Of a stretch of DNA of 64,000 nucleotides, positions 9,281 through 18,106 are shown piece by piece. The notes beneath the pieces are model-generated. The model ran no database searches, was not told the origin of the DNA, and saw nothing but the letters and a program-made list of their open reading frames with translations. Each line of letters opens with the position of its first letter. The stretch's first letter is position 1. The stretch lies in the NCBI RefSeq assembly GCF_003999255.1, contig NZ_CP034791.1, positions 393,501 through 457,500 of the forward strand. Direction: 5' to 3'. This stretch comes from Caldicellulosiruptor changbaiensis (GTDB taxonomy: Bacteria; Bacillota; Thermoanaerobacteria; Caldicellulosiruptorales; Caldicellulosiruptoraceae). A program made the translations under genes and the position numbers.

Positions 9281-9629
9281 ATTAATACATACCCTACAAG
9301 ACTTCATCTTCTAACTCAATTGCAATTGAAACACAAAAAGATAGTGCATCATGTACTATCATACATTATATCATCTTAAACTTATTGTTACAATACTATT
9401 AACCGCTTGCAAAATAAGTGTTGGCCAAAATAAATAAAATAAATGCGAAATATATATATTGAAATAGCCACGGTAATTATACGTAGAGTAAACTCAACTT
9501 ATAATTCAAAATGTGTATGGATTTAATAAAAAGTAAAAAGAAAACAAAATTTTCATAGTTCTCTTGAACCTACTTTATTCAGAAAAGTCTGAGAGAAGTT
9601 TGAAGTTAAAAATATTTTTGAAAGTAATT
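9281..9629. other. Gene-free stretch
   Basis: About 350 bases of very AT-rich sequence (17 G/C in the 60 bases from 9541). I see no plausible coding frame, promoter pair or hairpin here; it leads into the transposase remnant at 9630. Confidence 0.5.
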
Positions 9630-9878
9630 TTATATAGATAAAATAAAAACATTTTCAAGCAACAAGTTTTTTGAGTTTGTTAACCTTTTAAGATTGAAGT
9701 TTTTGTAAGTGTTTTTCAACATATCAGTAAGGATGAAGATTAGCAAGAAAAAGATAGCAAATAGAAGCAAATTAGAGAACAAGAAAACATGGTCAGAAGG
9801 TCGAAAATTGTCATAACCCCTGCAAGATTTAAGATGGGAGATAGTTTGTTCAATAGTGGGTCTTTTTTTATAGAGAAA
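9630..9878 (-). pseudogene. C-terminal remnant of a DDE transposase
   Basis: On the minus strand an open frame of about 82 codons with no start codon reads RPTIEQTISHLKSCRGYDNF near its beginning, then a hydrophobic stretch and an Asn/Lys-rich tail before the stop. The RPTIEQTISHLK motif is the last-acidic-residue (E) region of DDE transposases, followed by the usual C-terminal hydrophobic helix. The catalytic Asp regions are absent and the frame is closed by a stop just upstream, so this is a dead fragment. It lies immediately upstream of the GC-rich alanine racemase gene, compatible with past mobile-element activity. The IS family could not be identified. Confidence 0.6.
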
Positions 9879-10057
9879 TTAAGAATTCCTCAAAATTTAT
9901 ATTAATGCCGGGGAAAGCGCGCAGGTTATCAAAGAGAGATCATTATTTGTGAGGAGGGAGTTTATCTTTTACGGATTTTTGGAATAACTAATAGCACTCA
10001 TTTTGAGCATTCTTGCAAAACATTAGGACCTAATCCGAAAAAGGAGGGATCTCACAG

Positions 10058-11224
10058 ATGTATTTTAATTCCACTCGAGATGTAAATATGTTAAGACCCT
10101 CTCGAGCACTCATTGATCTTGATGCAATTGTGCACAACATACGAGAGATCCGTCGCTACCTCCGGCCTGGTACGATTTTCATGGCTGTGGTGAAAGCTAA
10201 CGGCTACGGACACGGAGCCATTCCGGTGGCCCGGGCAGCATTGGATGCTGGTGCTGAGTGGCTTGGTGTGGCCACTGTGGAAGAAGGTATTCAGCTCCGA
10301 CGCGCTGGTTTGACAGCACCTGTGCTCGTCATGGGGCCTATTCTGCCGACGCAGGCAGATCTAGTGGTCGCTTATGACCTGCGCGCGGCTGTTTTTGAAC
10401 CCGAACTTGCACAGGCATTGTCGGCAGCCGCCCGCCGCTTAGGGCGTCCGGTCCGGGTTCATCTCAAGGTGGATACGGGGATGGGTCGAATTGGTGTACG
10501 TCCCGATGACATTACTGCTTTTGGACGAATTCTTATGGATTTACCGAGGCTTGAAGTAGAGGGGGTGTTCACCCATCTTGCAAAAGCTGGTGATCCTGAT
10601 CCTACCTACACGCATGAGCAATTGTCACGCTTTGAAACAGCTTTAGCTTCTTTAGAAAGCATTGGCTTGAAGCCGCGATATCGTCACGCTGCCAATAGTG
10701 CGGCCATCCTCAGCCATCCCGAAGCTCACTACGACCTGGTACGCGCAGGAATTGCCATTTACGGACTTGTTCCTGGTTGTAGACAGTCCTGGCCTGTCAA
10801 TCTTCGGCCGGCGATGCGTGTGGTGAGTCGCATTGCCTATATCAAAACAATGCGACCAGAAGAATGTGTGTCTTACGAAGCTACATGGACTGCAAAGGGT
10901 GGCGAACGTATTGCCACCATCCCAATTGGCTATGCGGATGGTTTCCGCCGACTTTTCAGTAACCGTGGCTTCATGGTAGTAGGAGGAAAACCGTGTCCTG
11001 TCGTCGGTCAGGTGTGCATGGACCAGACTATGATTCAGATTCCGCCAGATGTGCCGGCAACTGTTGGGGATGAAGTAGTCGTTTTAGGACCGGGTTTCAC
11101 TGCTGACGATTGGGCAAGGGTCCTGGGAACTATCAGTTATGAAGTTGTATGTTTAATTGGTCGGCGTCTCCCTCGTGTGTACTTACGCGAGGGGAAAATT
11201 GTTGAAGTTGCAGAGCCAGATTAA
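10058..11224 (+). CDS. alr: Alanine racemase, GC-rich and probably acquired
   Basis: 388 residues, full length. AVVKANGYGHGA holds the pyridoxal-phosphate lysine, VSYEATWTAK the second catalytic tyrosine, and IPIGYADGFRR and GQVCMDQTM are conserved. It interconverts L- and D-alanine for peptidoglycan. The start ATG at 10058 follows AAGGAGGG by nine bases. Base composition is strikingly unlike the surroundings: 39 of 60 bases from 10381 are G or C against 17 of 60 from 9541, with many CGC/GCC/CTG codons. It is flanked by a transposase remnant and a broken Uma2 gene. Function is near certain; horizontal transfer is inferred from composition and neighbours. Confidence 0.95.
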   Translation: MYFNSTRDVNMLRPSRALIDLDAIVHNIREIRRYLRPGTIFMAVVKANGYGHGAIPVARAALDAGAEWLGVATVEEGIQLRRAGLTAPVLVMGPILPTQADLVVAYDLRAAVFEPELAQALSAAARRLGRPVRVHLKVDTGMGRIGVRPDDITAFGRILMDLPRLEVEGVFTHLAKAGDPDPTYTHEQLSRFETALASLESIGLKPRYRHAANSAAILSHPEAHYDLVRAGIAIYGLVPGCRQSWPVNLRPAMRVVSRIAYIKTMRPEECVSYEATWTAKGGERIATIPIGYADGFRRLFSNRGFMVVGGKPCPVVGQVCMDQTMIQIPPDVPATVGDEVVVLGPGFTADDWARVLGTISYEVVCLIGRRLPRVYLREGKIVEVAEPD

Positions 11225-11297
11225 ATCTATCGTTGACCATTCTTGGATACCTTATCTGGCAGTTGATTCAACAAAATGCATGAGATTGCAATGTATA

Positions 11298-11644
11298 TCA
11301 CAATATACCCGTTAGAAAATCTAAGGCAGCCTTTTTTAGTGAGTTTTCTTTTGTTGCAATTGATTGATATATCAAAGATTGCATAGCATTAATAGCCTGC
11401 ATTCCTCCTGTCCTTCTTTCAACAAGTACAACATCAAAAAGAGCAGTATAAATTTCACATAACTTTTTGCTTCTGCGCAAATAGCTACCTATTGTAATTG
11501 TGAGTTCAGACACAATCTTTTGATGCACCCTTGAAGGTGCAGGGCTAATATTGTAAAGCTACCCTCTATTATTTCTACTCTTATATCCTCAGGCAGCTTG
11601 AGATTGTTTTCATATGTCCAAAGCTTGGGAATTCTCTCTTCCAT
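11298..11644 (-). pseudogene. Uma2-family (DUF820) endonuclease-like gene, frameshifted and truncated
   Basis: Read on the minus strand from ATG at 11644 the product begins WTYENNLKLPEDIRVEIIEG, the N-terminal signature of Uma2 family PD-(D/E)XK-like proteins. At about 11548 the frame breaks by one base; the adjacent frame continues SPAPSRVHQKIVSELTI and YTALFDVVLVERR, again typical of the family. After that the sequence departs from Uma2 and stops at 11298, so the C-terminal catalytic region is missing. These proteins are about 180-200 residues and often multicopy in thermophiles and cyanobacteria. No function is expected from this copy. Confidence 0.65.
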
Positions 11645-11907
11645 TAGACTCCATTCCTTAAATTACTTTTCCTAAAACAACTTTTCTAAGTATTTCTCCA
11701 GAAGTATTATCAGAGCTTGTTTTGGTTTATTTATGAAAAGCATAGAGGTAAAAATATCTTTTTTAATTTTATTATCCTTCAGATGCAAATCTATTTTAAC
11801 ATCCTATTTTGCCTTTTCGGTTTCTTAGAATTTATTCAATTGTATGCTTCAAACACTATAGATTCTTTGTTAGTCAAATTACGAATTGAAGATTATTTTA
11901 AAAGGAC
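11645..11907. other. Gene-free stretch before the RNA promoter
   Basis: AT-rich sequence. A 64-codon open frame at 11717-11911 has no ribosome binding site and a composition typical of chance frames, so I do not call it a gene. Confidence 0.45.
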
Positions 11908-11936
11908 TTGAAGTTTGGAGAAATAAATTATATAAT
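11908..11936 (+). promoter_or_regulatory. Strong sigma-A promoter
   Basis: TTGAAG at 11908-11913 and TATAAT at 11931-11936 are separated by exactly 17 bases. Transcription from here would start near 11943 and run into the hairpin-rich segment and terminator ending at about 12188. Confidence 0.7.
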
Positions 11937-11995
11937 CTTACAATGAAACTCGGTCAAAAAAGAAAAAGCAATGGTAAAGAATATAATAGGAATAA

Positions 11996-12190
11996 ACTTG
12001 ACATATGCTAAAAGGCAGAGGAGTAAAAGGTAAGGTTATTAGATGATTTCTATCCCTGCCAGGCTGCCAAAGCATATGTCAAGTAGGTATATCCCCGTAT
12101 TAGCCCAAAGTTTAGGCTGTTTAAAGGTATATCTACTTAGACAGAAGGCACCTGGTTTTATGAGAAAATAAGACCAGGTGCTTTTTATTT
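11996..12190 (+). ncRNA. Candidate structured RNA or leader with terminator
   Basis: ACTTGACATATGCT (11996-12009) pairs perfectly with AGCATATGTCAAGT (12071-12084), enclosing an inner GGCAG/CTGCC pairing. AAGTAGGTAT (12081-12090) can pair with ATATCTACTT (12129-12138), enclosing an AGCC/GGCT hairpin. The two long helices share bases 12081-12084, so they compete at that junction. A terminator follows at 12148-12188, and a good promoter lies at 11908. The next gene starts at 12319 and encodes a PAS/GAF/HD-GYP/GGDEF protein. It may be a regulatory leader for that gene or a free small RNA. I matched it to no known riboswitch class by eye. Confidence 0.5.
12148..12188 (+). terminator. Intrinsic terminator of the candidate RNA
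   Basis: GCACCTGGTTTTA pairs with TAAGACCAGGTGC (one G-U pair) around a short loop and is followed by TTTTTATTT. Confidence 0.85.
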
Positions 12191-12318
12191 AAAAAAAATT
12201 AGTATATCGTTTGCTTAAGAGATTTTCTTTACAAAAGGTTTGTATGTAAACCTAAAAATTCCTTGTTTGTTTTTGAATTTATGGGTATATTCATTCCCAA
12301 TCAGGAGGGGCAATTTTT

Positions 12319-15300
12319 ATGTTAAATTTCGTTGGTAACATGAAAGTTTTTATAGGAAAGATTGACAAAGTATTCATTTTGTTCGTTTTCTACTCAATAA
12401 CCTTATTGTTTTTGGCAAAGATAATACCCACAGTTTTTATTGCAATTTTAGCATTGTTTTTAATTATTGGTTCTGCTTTATATTGGGGATTAGTAGGTGG
12501 AATAGCATCAGCAATTTTAGCCACTTTTATAAATATTGTGTCTTTTTATGCCACCAAACAAGCAACGGTCTACAGCTTAATTGTAGGAAGCATAGCTTAT
12601 TTTACAATAGGAATATTGTTGGGCAGGTTCATAAATCTCTTTCGAAGCCAAAGAGCGGAACTGCAAGAAAGTGAAAGCCGTTACCGAAATTTATTTGAAA
12701 AAGCAAACGATGCTATTTTTATTATAGATTCAAAAGGGAAGATTCAAGATTGCAATCCAGCTGCTTGCAATTATTAGGCTATACTCGAGATCAACTGCTG
12801 ACAAAACATCTTACTGATATTATTACACCTGAAGATTTGACCGAAAAACCTCTAAACTTCAATAGGGTTTTAAGTGGAGAATCTGTTACTGTTGAAAGAA
12901 ATTTTAAGACCAAAGAAAAAAGAGAAGTTATGGTAGAGATAAATGTCTCAAAGTTAGATAATGATTTGCTTTTAGGGATAGCTCATGATATAACTAAGAT
13001 AAAAGAAGCTGAGAAACAAAAACTAAAACGATTACACCTTTTAGAAATACTATACAGTGCAACTCAAAGGTTTTCAGAGAGTTTAAATTTAGAGCAGGTA
13101 GCTTATGAGGTTACAAGAACATGTGTTGAAAATTTGGGAGCATCTTTAGCTTGGATAGGACGTGCAGAGGTCGACGGCACAGTAACAGTCTTATATCAGT
13201 ATCCAAATGATCATCCCTATCCTAAGAATATAAATGTTCGTTGGGATGATACTCCAGAAGGCCAAGGACCAACAGGAATTGCTATTCGCACTGGCGTTCC
13301 ACAGATAGTAGAAGATATTGCAAGCTATCCAAAGTTTGAGCCGTGGCGTATGAAAGCTTTGATTGAATCAGGATTTTTCACAGCTGCAGCTTTTCCATTA
13401 ACAACACGGGGGCGCACTTTTGGTGCTCTAAATATTTACAGTGACAAAAAAGGGTTTTTTTGATGCTGAGAATATCCAGCTTTTTCAAACGTTTGCTCAT
13501 CAAGCTGCTGCAGCTTTAGAAAACGCTAACCTTTACGAGAAATCAACGCGGCGTTTACAGCATATTCAAGCACTTAGGAAAATTGATATGGCTATTAATG
13601 GAAGCATTGATCCACGCGTTGCATCAACTGTAGCTTTGCAAGAGACTATTAAAGAGTTAAACGTCGATGCAGCTGCTATTTTTAGGTTAAATCCTTATAT
13701 ACAGAAGTTAGAGTTCGTAGCTGGATATGGCTTTTATACTGACACGATTGAAGAAATTTCTCTTAGTTCGAAAAAAAGCTTTGCAGGACGTGCTGTATTA
13801 GAAAGGAAAACTATTTATATACCTGATATTGAAAAAGAAGACGAAGATATAGCAAAAGACCTATTCCGAGTGGAAGGTTTCAAAGCTTATTGTGTTGTTC
13901 CACTTATTGCAAAAGGTCGTGTATTAGGAGTATTGGAAGTTTTTATGCGAAATCCACGAATTGTTAATAATGAATGGCGAGAATTTTTAGAAACATTGGC
14001 AGGGCAAATTGCAATTGCAATTGACAATGCTGAACTTTTTAATAATTTACAAAGGTCAAATATTGAACTTCTGAAAGCTTATGATGAAACAATAGAAGCG
14101 CTTTCCTATGCTCTTGATCTTAAAGATAAGGAAACTGAGGGTCACAGTCAGCGTGTGACAGAGCTAACTCTTAGCATTGCCAAAGAAATTGGTATTCCTG
14201 AAGAACAGCTAATCCATATAAAACGAGGAGCTTTATTACATGATATTGGCAAGATGGGTATACCAGACAGTATACTTCTCAAACCAGGGAAGCTTTCAGA
14301 TGAAGAGTGGGAAATAATGAAAATGCACCCTGTATATGCGTATCAGATGCTTTCTCACATTGAATACTTACGACCGGCCTTGGATATACCTTATTGTCAC
14401 CATGAAAAATGGGATGGCAGCGGTTATCCACGCGGATTAAAAGGGAAGGAGATACCTTTAGCAGCACGTATTTTTGCAATAGTTGATGTTTTTGATGCAT
14501 TGACCAATGATCGGCCATACAGAAAAGCAATAATATACAAGATTGAACTGGGGTTTATTGGTCTACGAGAAGGCGACAAAGTTAAGATAGCACAAGCTAA
14601 AGGCGAGTATGGACAACTTTTGGCTGGGAAGGAATGGTCGATGGTTCATCCAGTAATTGAGAAAATTTTTTTGACGGTTGAACCGTCATTTTTGGACATT
14701 AATGAATTGAAAACCTTAGATGGTTTTATAGATTTAGAAGCTGATGTTGGAAATAAAATTATGATTTATCCCTTGTGGACCTCTATTGGTGCTGTGGGAT
14801 TATTAGGCATAATGTTTTCACCTGACTCAATAGATGAAAATGATAACAAAAATCTCCAGATATACGTAAATTTTGCTGCAATAGCTTTGGCCAATGCAAA
14901 GATTGTAAGCCGCTTAGAGAAAGAAGCTGAAACTGACTTTTTGACAGGTTTCTTTAATAAGCGGACAATCCAAAATATATTGATTAGTGAACTTGAAAGG
15001 GCAATTAGGTATAGACTTCCTTTGGCAGTTATTTTTCTTGACATTGATGACTTTAAGGCTTACAACGACACATTTGGTCATGTGGCTGGCGATGTAATGG
15101 TACAAAAAACAGCAGAGATAATAAAGAATTCTATAAGAACTGTGGACATTGCGGGGCGCTTTGGTGGTGAGGAGTTTGTAATTATTCTTCCTGGGACAGA
15201 TGAAGAGGGTGCAATTGCAGTTGCAGAGAGAATACGAAAAGCCATTGAAAGCTATCCTTTTCCTCATAGAAGGGTAACTGCGAGCTTAGGAATAACATTA

Positions 15301-15399
15301 GCAAGAAGCGGTGACTCAGTTGAGTCCTTACTGGAAAGGGCAGATCGGGCGCTATATCAAGCAAAAAGAGAAGGCAAAAACCGCTGTTGCTTAGCTTAA
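12319..15399 (+). pseudogene. Membrane PAS-GAF-GAF-HD-GYP-GAF-GGDEF cyclic-di-GMP signalling protein, two frameshifts
   Basis: Three consecutive frames encode one protein. Frame 1 (12319-12777) has an N-terminal membrane region with about four segments and the start of a PAS domain (YRNLFEKANDAIFIID). The PAS continues from about 12765 in another frame (LLGYTRDQLLTKHL) and is followed by a GAF domain; one base is missing at the AATTATTAGG junction. A second shift at a run of seven T near 13455 leads to the last frame (to 15399): GAF, HD-GYP (HDIGKMGIPD, HHEKWDGSGYP), a GAF-like region, and GGDEF with an I-site (RTVD, then GGEEF). The HD-GYP domain stops early, after NDRPYRKA, and runs into unrelated GAF sequence. 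Start follows AGGAGGGG. As sequenced no full protein is made; sequencing error or slippage at T7 remains possible. Confidence 0.75.
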
Positions 15400-15486
15400 G
15401 ACATGGTACATGTTTGTATCCTCCAAGAAGTTATAAATAAAATCTTTCTGTTGACAAAATAATTGCAGAACTCAAAAGATGTATAG

Positions 15487-15669
15487 GGAAGGACTTTTGA
15501 GATAGAAGGTGAAGATGCAGTATTAAAAGTAATTGCCGAAAGTAGAGGTGATTCAAGATCTCAACTACTGATTCAGAAATGTTGTATAATAGTAGCTAAA
15601 AGGGCACATAAAAACTTCAAGCTAAAAAAAGTTAACAATGAAAAGATTGTTTACGCTTGTAAAGAATAA
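15487..15669 (+). pseudogene. Unidentified coding remnant
   Basis: A start-less frame of 60 codons reads EIEGEDAVLKVIAESRGDSR in part, then a Lys-rich helical tail ending at a TAA. The pattern VLKVIAESRGDSRSQ resembles the lid region of AAA+ ATPases, but the match is short and I would not name it. A stop lies just upstream and there is no ribosome binding site. The rest of the gap between 15400 and 15772 shows nothing I can support. Confidence 0.3.
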
Positions 15670-15772
15670 GGTGCAAAAAAACTTGGAAGCAGGAATAGAT
15701 TAAAAGAGAGGTTGTTAAAACAATAGGCAAAAGTCGAAAAGTTAATTTTTAACGAAGGGAGGCAAAATAAAA

Positions 15773-16327
15773 TTGAAAATTGGTGTTATAAGCGATACTC
15801 ATGGCGATTATAAATCCTGGGAAAAGGCTTGGAGGTTTTTAAAAGATACTGAGGTTATATTTCATGCAGGTGATGTGTTGTACCACGGTCCGCGCAATCC
15901 AATTCCTGAAGGGTATAATCCAAAGGAGCTTTCTAATGCGTTGAATACTTGTCCTATTCCTTTAGTTATTGCAAAGGGTAACTGCGATGCTTTTGTGGAT
16001 CAAATGATGCTTGATATACCTATACAAACTCCATATGTTTTTTCCGTAATCTATGGTAAGAAATTTATGGTCCAACATGGGCATGATATTTCGGATGAGG
16101 AGATTAGTAAATTGGCTCAGAGATATAAGTTAGACTTTTTCATAGTAGGACATACCCACATTCCGCTGTTAAAAAAGGTTGGCGACTGTGTGCTTATTAA
16201 TCCGGGCTCCACATCACTTAGCAAACGAGAGGACAAGATTAATTCAATAGGAATTATTGATGATGAGGAAGTTCAGATAATAGACTTAGAGACAGGAAAA
16301 GAGATTTTGGTTCTTGAAATAGCTTAA
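15773..16327 (+). CDS. YfcE/MJ0936-family metallophosphodiesterase
   Basis: 184 residues, the usual size. The metallophosphoesterase motifs are in order: ISDTHGD at the N-terminus, FHAGDVL, KGNCD, VQHGHD and VGHTHIP near the C-terminus, which together bind two metal ions. YfcE proteins hydrolyse phosphodiesters in the cytoplasm; the natural substrate is not settled. The start is TTG at 15773, with GAAGGGAGG ten bases upstream; no ATG fits the motif-bearing N-terminus. It stands alone, between the broken signalling gene and the dehydratase-like genes. Confidence 0.9.
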   Translation: MKIGVISDTHGDYKSWEKAWRFLKDTEVIFHAGDVLYHGPRNPIPEGYNPKELSNALNTCPIPLVIAKGNCDAFVDQMMLDIPIQTPYVFSVIYGKKFMVQHGHDISDEEISKLAQRYKLDFFIVGHTHIPLLKKVGDCVLINPGSTSLSKREDKINSIGIIDDEEVQIIDLETGKEILVLEIA

Positions 16328-16506
16328 ATACAGCCTTTTTTATGATCATCTTAAGCATCCTACAAGGCGAGGTAAACTTTCGAAGTATACTGTAATTGCT
16401 ATTCCTGCTTTTGGCATCTTTCAAGAAGTAGTTTTATCACATAAACAAACCTTAGAGTTGACAAGAAGACAAATAAAAGTGATTTTTGAAGAATAGGATG
16501 ATCAAA

Positions 16507-17757
16507 ATGAACTATTTAAATATCTACAGCACCGTTATTAACAACTTTCTCAAGAAAAACAAAAATGCTTATAATCTTCTCAAACTTGGCATCTTCATTG
16601 GCAAAAACTATGTAAAGTTTTTTCCTGATAAAAGATTGCCAAAATCGCTAAGATATTTACATCAAATTGCATTTAACTGGACGTATAGAGGAATGACAAG
16701 TAAAAGATGTGTTTGGGTTAACCTATTTGCACCAGCTGAAATTTTGCTTGCATTTAATTTGGACCCAATCTTTGTTGAGGCAATATCTGCTTTTTTGTCT
16801 GGACTTGGACTTGAAGATGAGCTAATTTTGAGGGCAGAGAGTTTTGGTATAAGCGAGAGCTTTTGTAGCTTTCACAAGGTATTTATTGGTGCTGTGCTTT
16901 CAAACCTCTTAAAAAAGCCAAAATTCTTGATTGCAACATCAAGTATTTGTGATGCAAATTTAAACACGTTTAGATTTATTTCGGAAAACTTAAAAATTCC
17001 ATTTTTCTTTTTAGACGTTCCAAGAGAATACTCTAAAGAGGCAAAAGATTATTTGAAACTGCAGCTAAAAGAGTTGATTAGTTTTGTTGAAAAAGAGACA
17101 GGAACCAAGCTTGATTTACATAAATTGTCAAGAATAATCGAAATAGAAAACCAAGTAAGAAGCCAAATGAAAGAATGTTTAAAGCTTCTTGGGAAAAAGC
17201 AAATACCTTCAACCCTGACATTTGAGATGTTTATGCTTTATACATCTCATACATTTATTGGCAAGGAAGAAACGCTGAGATTTTACAAGATGCTTGTAGA
17301 GGACTTAAGAAATGCTAAGGAGAAGGATAAAAAGGGAGTGTTTTTTATACATACTCTTCCTATGTTTGAGGAGAGTTTTAAAAATCTTTTTAATTTTAAC
17401 AAGGATTTGACTATCATTGGTATGGATTTGAATTATGATTTTTTAGAAGAGCTGCCGACAGACGACCCAATTGAAGCGCTTTCAATAAAGCTTTTGAAAA
17501 ATCCGTACAATAGCGATTTTGAGAGAAGAATTGAACACATAAAGAAGCTAATTTCTTTAACCTCACCCGATGCTGTGATTCAGGTCTGTCAAATGGGTTG
17601 CAAGCAGTCGATAGGATGCAGTATGTTATTTAAGGAGGAGTTTAAAAAGCTTGATATTCCGTTTACCTTTATAGATGTTGATTGTGTCAATAAGAAAAAT
17701 AACAATCATGGTCAGATAAAAACTCGTCTTGAAGCATTTTTTGAAAGCATCAAGTAG
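16507..17757 (+). CDS. 2-hydroxyacyl-CoA dehydratase D-component family protein
   Basis: About 416 residues. The sequence has the fold signatures of HgdB/FldB-type subunits: WVNLFAPAEILLAFNLDP near residue 70, a central CDANLNTFRFI region, and IQVCQMGCKQSIGCSMLF near the C-terminus with cysteines suited to iron-sulfur binding. Such subunits work with an ATP-driven one-electron activator; the next gene encodes a fusion containing exactly that activator domain, so the two form a system. Neighbours do not reveal a substrate, and many such Firmicute pairs are uncharacterised. The frame is open from TTG 16486 with ATGs at 16498 and 16507; I chose 16507 because GGATGA lies just upstream, but this is uncertain. 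Confidence 0.78.
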   Translation: MNYLNIYSTVINNFLKKNKNAYNLLKLGIFIGKNYVKFFPDKRLPKSLRYLHQIAFNWTYRGMTSKRCVWVNLFAPAEILLAFNLDPIFVEAISAFLSGLGLEDELILRAESFGISESFCSFHKVFIGAVLSNLLKKPKFLIATSSICDANLNTFRFISENLKIPFFFLDVPREYSKEAKDYLKLQLKELISFVEKETGTKLDLHKLSRIIEIENQVRSQMKECLKLLGKKQIPSTLTFEMFMLYTSHTFIGKEETLRFYKMLVEDLRNAKEKDKKGVFFIHTLPMFEESFKNLFNFNKDLTIIGMDLNYDFLEELPTDDPIEALSIKLLKNPYNSDFERRIEHIKKLISLTSPDAVIQVCQMGCKQSIGCSMLFKEEFKKLDIPFTFIDVDCVNKKNNNHGQIKTRLEAFFESIK

Positions 17758-17770
17758 GGGGCTTACTTTT

Positions 17771-18106
17771 ATGATAGCATATGTTTGCAAATATACACCA
17801 ATTGAGATTATAAAAGCTTTCGGAGAGGATGTTTTTTGTATTGAGCCAAAGATATCTTCTTATGAAAATGCAGAAAGGCTTTTGCACCCCAACATGTGCA
17901 GCTTTGCAAAGGCCATTGTGGAATATGTCTTGCAAAGTGGTATAAAAAATCTTGTCTTGACAAATTGTTGTGATAGCATAAAAAGGGTATATGATGTTTT
18001 GAAAGATAGAGTGGAATTTATAGAAATTATTGACTTTCCTCGAGAAAACACACCGGCATCTGCCCAGTTTTTTTATTATCAATTAGAAACAGAGGTTGTT
18101 GAATAA
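17771..18106 (+). pseudogene. 5' part of a split dehydratase-activator fusion gene
   Basis: ATG 17771 follows TAGGGGG by nine bases and starts MIAYVCKYTPIEIIKAFGE, a D-component-like N-terminus with NCCDSIKRVYDVL. At 18091 an insertion sequence enters after codon 107; the frame then reads four residues of IS sequence and stops at 18106. Removing the IS and one copy of the 17-base repeat joins this frame exactly to the 3' part at 19223, giving an uninterrupted protein of about 537 residues. The upstream dehydratase-like gene ends 13 bases before. Confidence 0.85.
18075..18091 (+). repeat. Left copy of 17-bp target duplication
   Basis: ATTATCAATTAGAAACA occurs here and again at 19206-19222, exactly bounding the insertion sequence. 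The flanking bases differ (T/A before, G/T after), so the duplication is exactly 17 bp. Confidence 0.9.

Noticed and set aside
9017..9379. 120-codon frame overlapping the 3' end of preA
   Set aside because: Out of frame with preA, no site, and it includes the operon terminator.
11717..11911. 64-codon open frame before the RNA promoter
   Set aside because: No ribosome binding site, low-complexity Phe/Ile-rich product and no related sequence recognised; it overlaps the -35 element.
11996..12138. Assignment to a known riboswitch (cyclic-di-GMP, cobalamin, TPP, FMN, T-box)
   Set aside because: Conserved core motifs of those classes that I can recall are not present; left as unassigned.
13441..13470. 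Programmed -1 frameshift at AAAAAAGGGTTTTTTT
   Set aside because: Restoring the frame needs a +1 shift or loss of one T, not a -1 shift, so a classical slippery site does not explain it.
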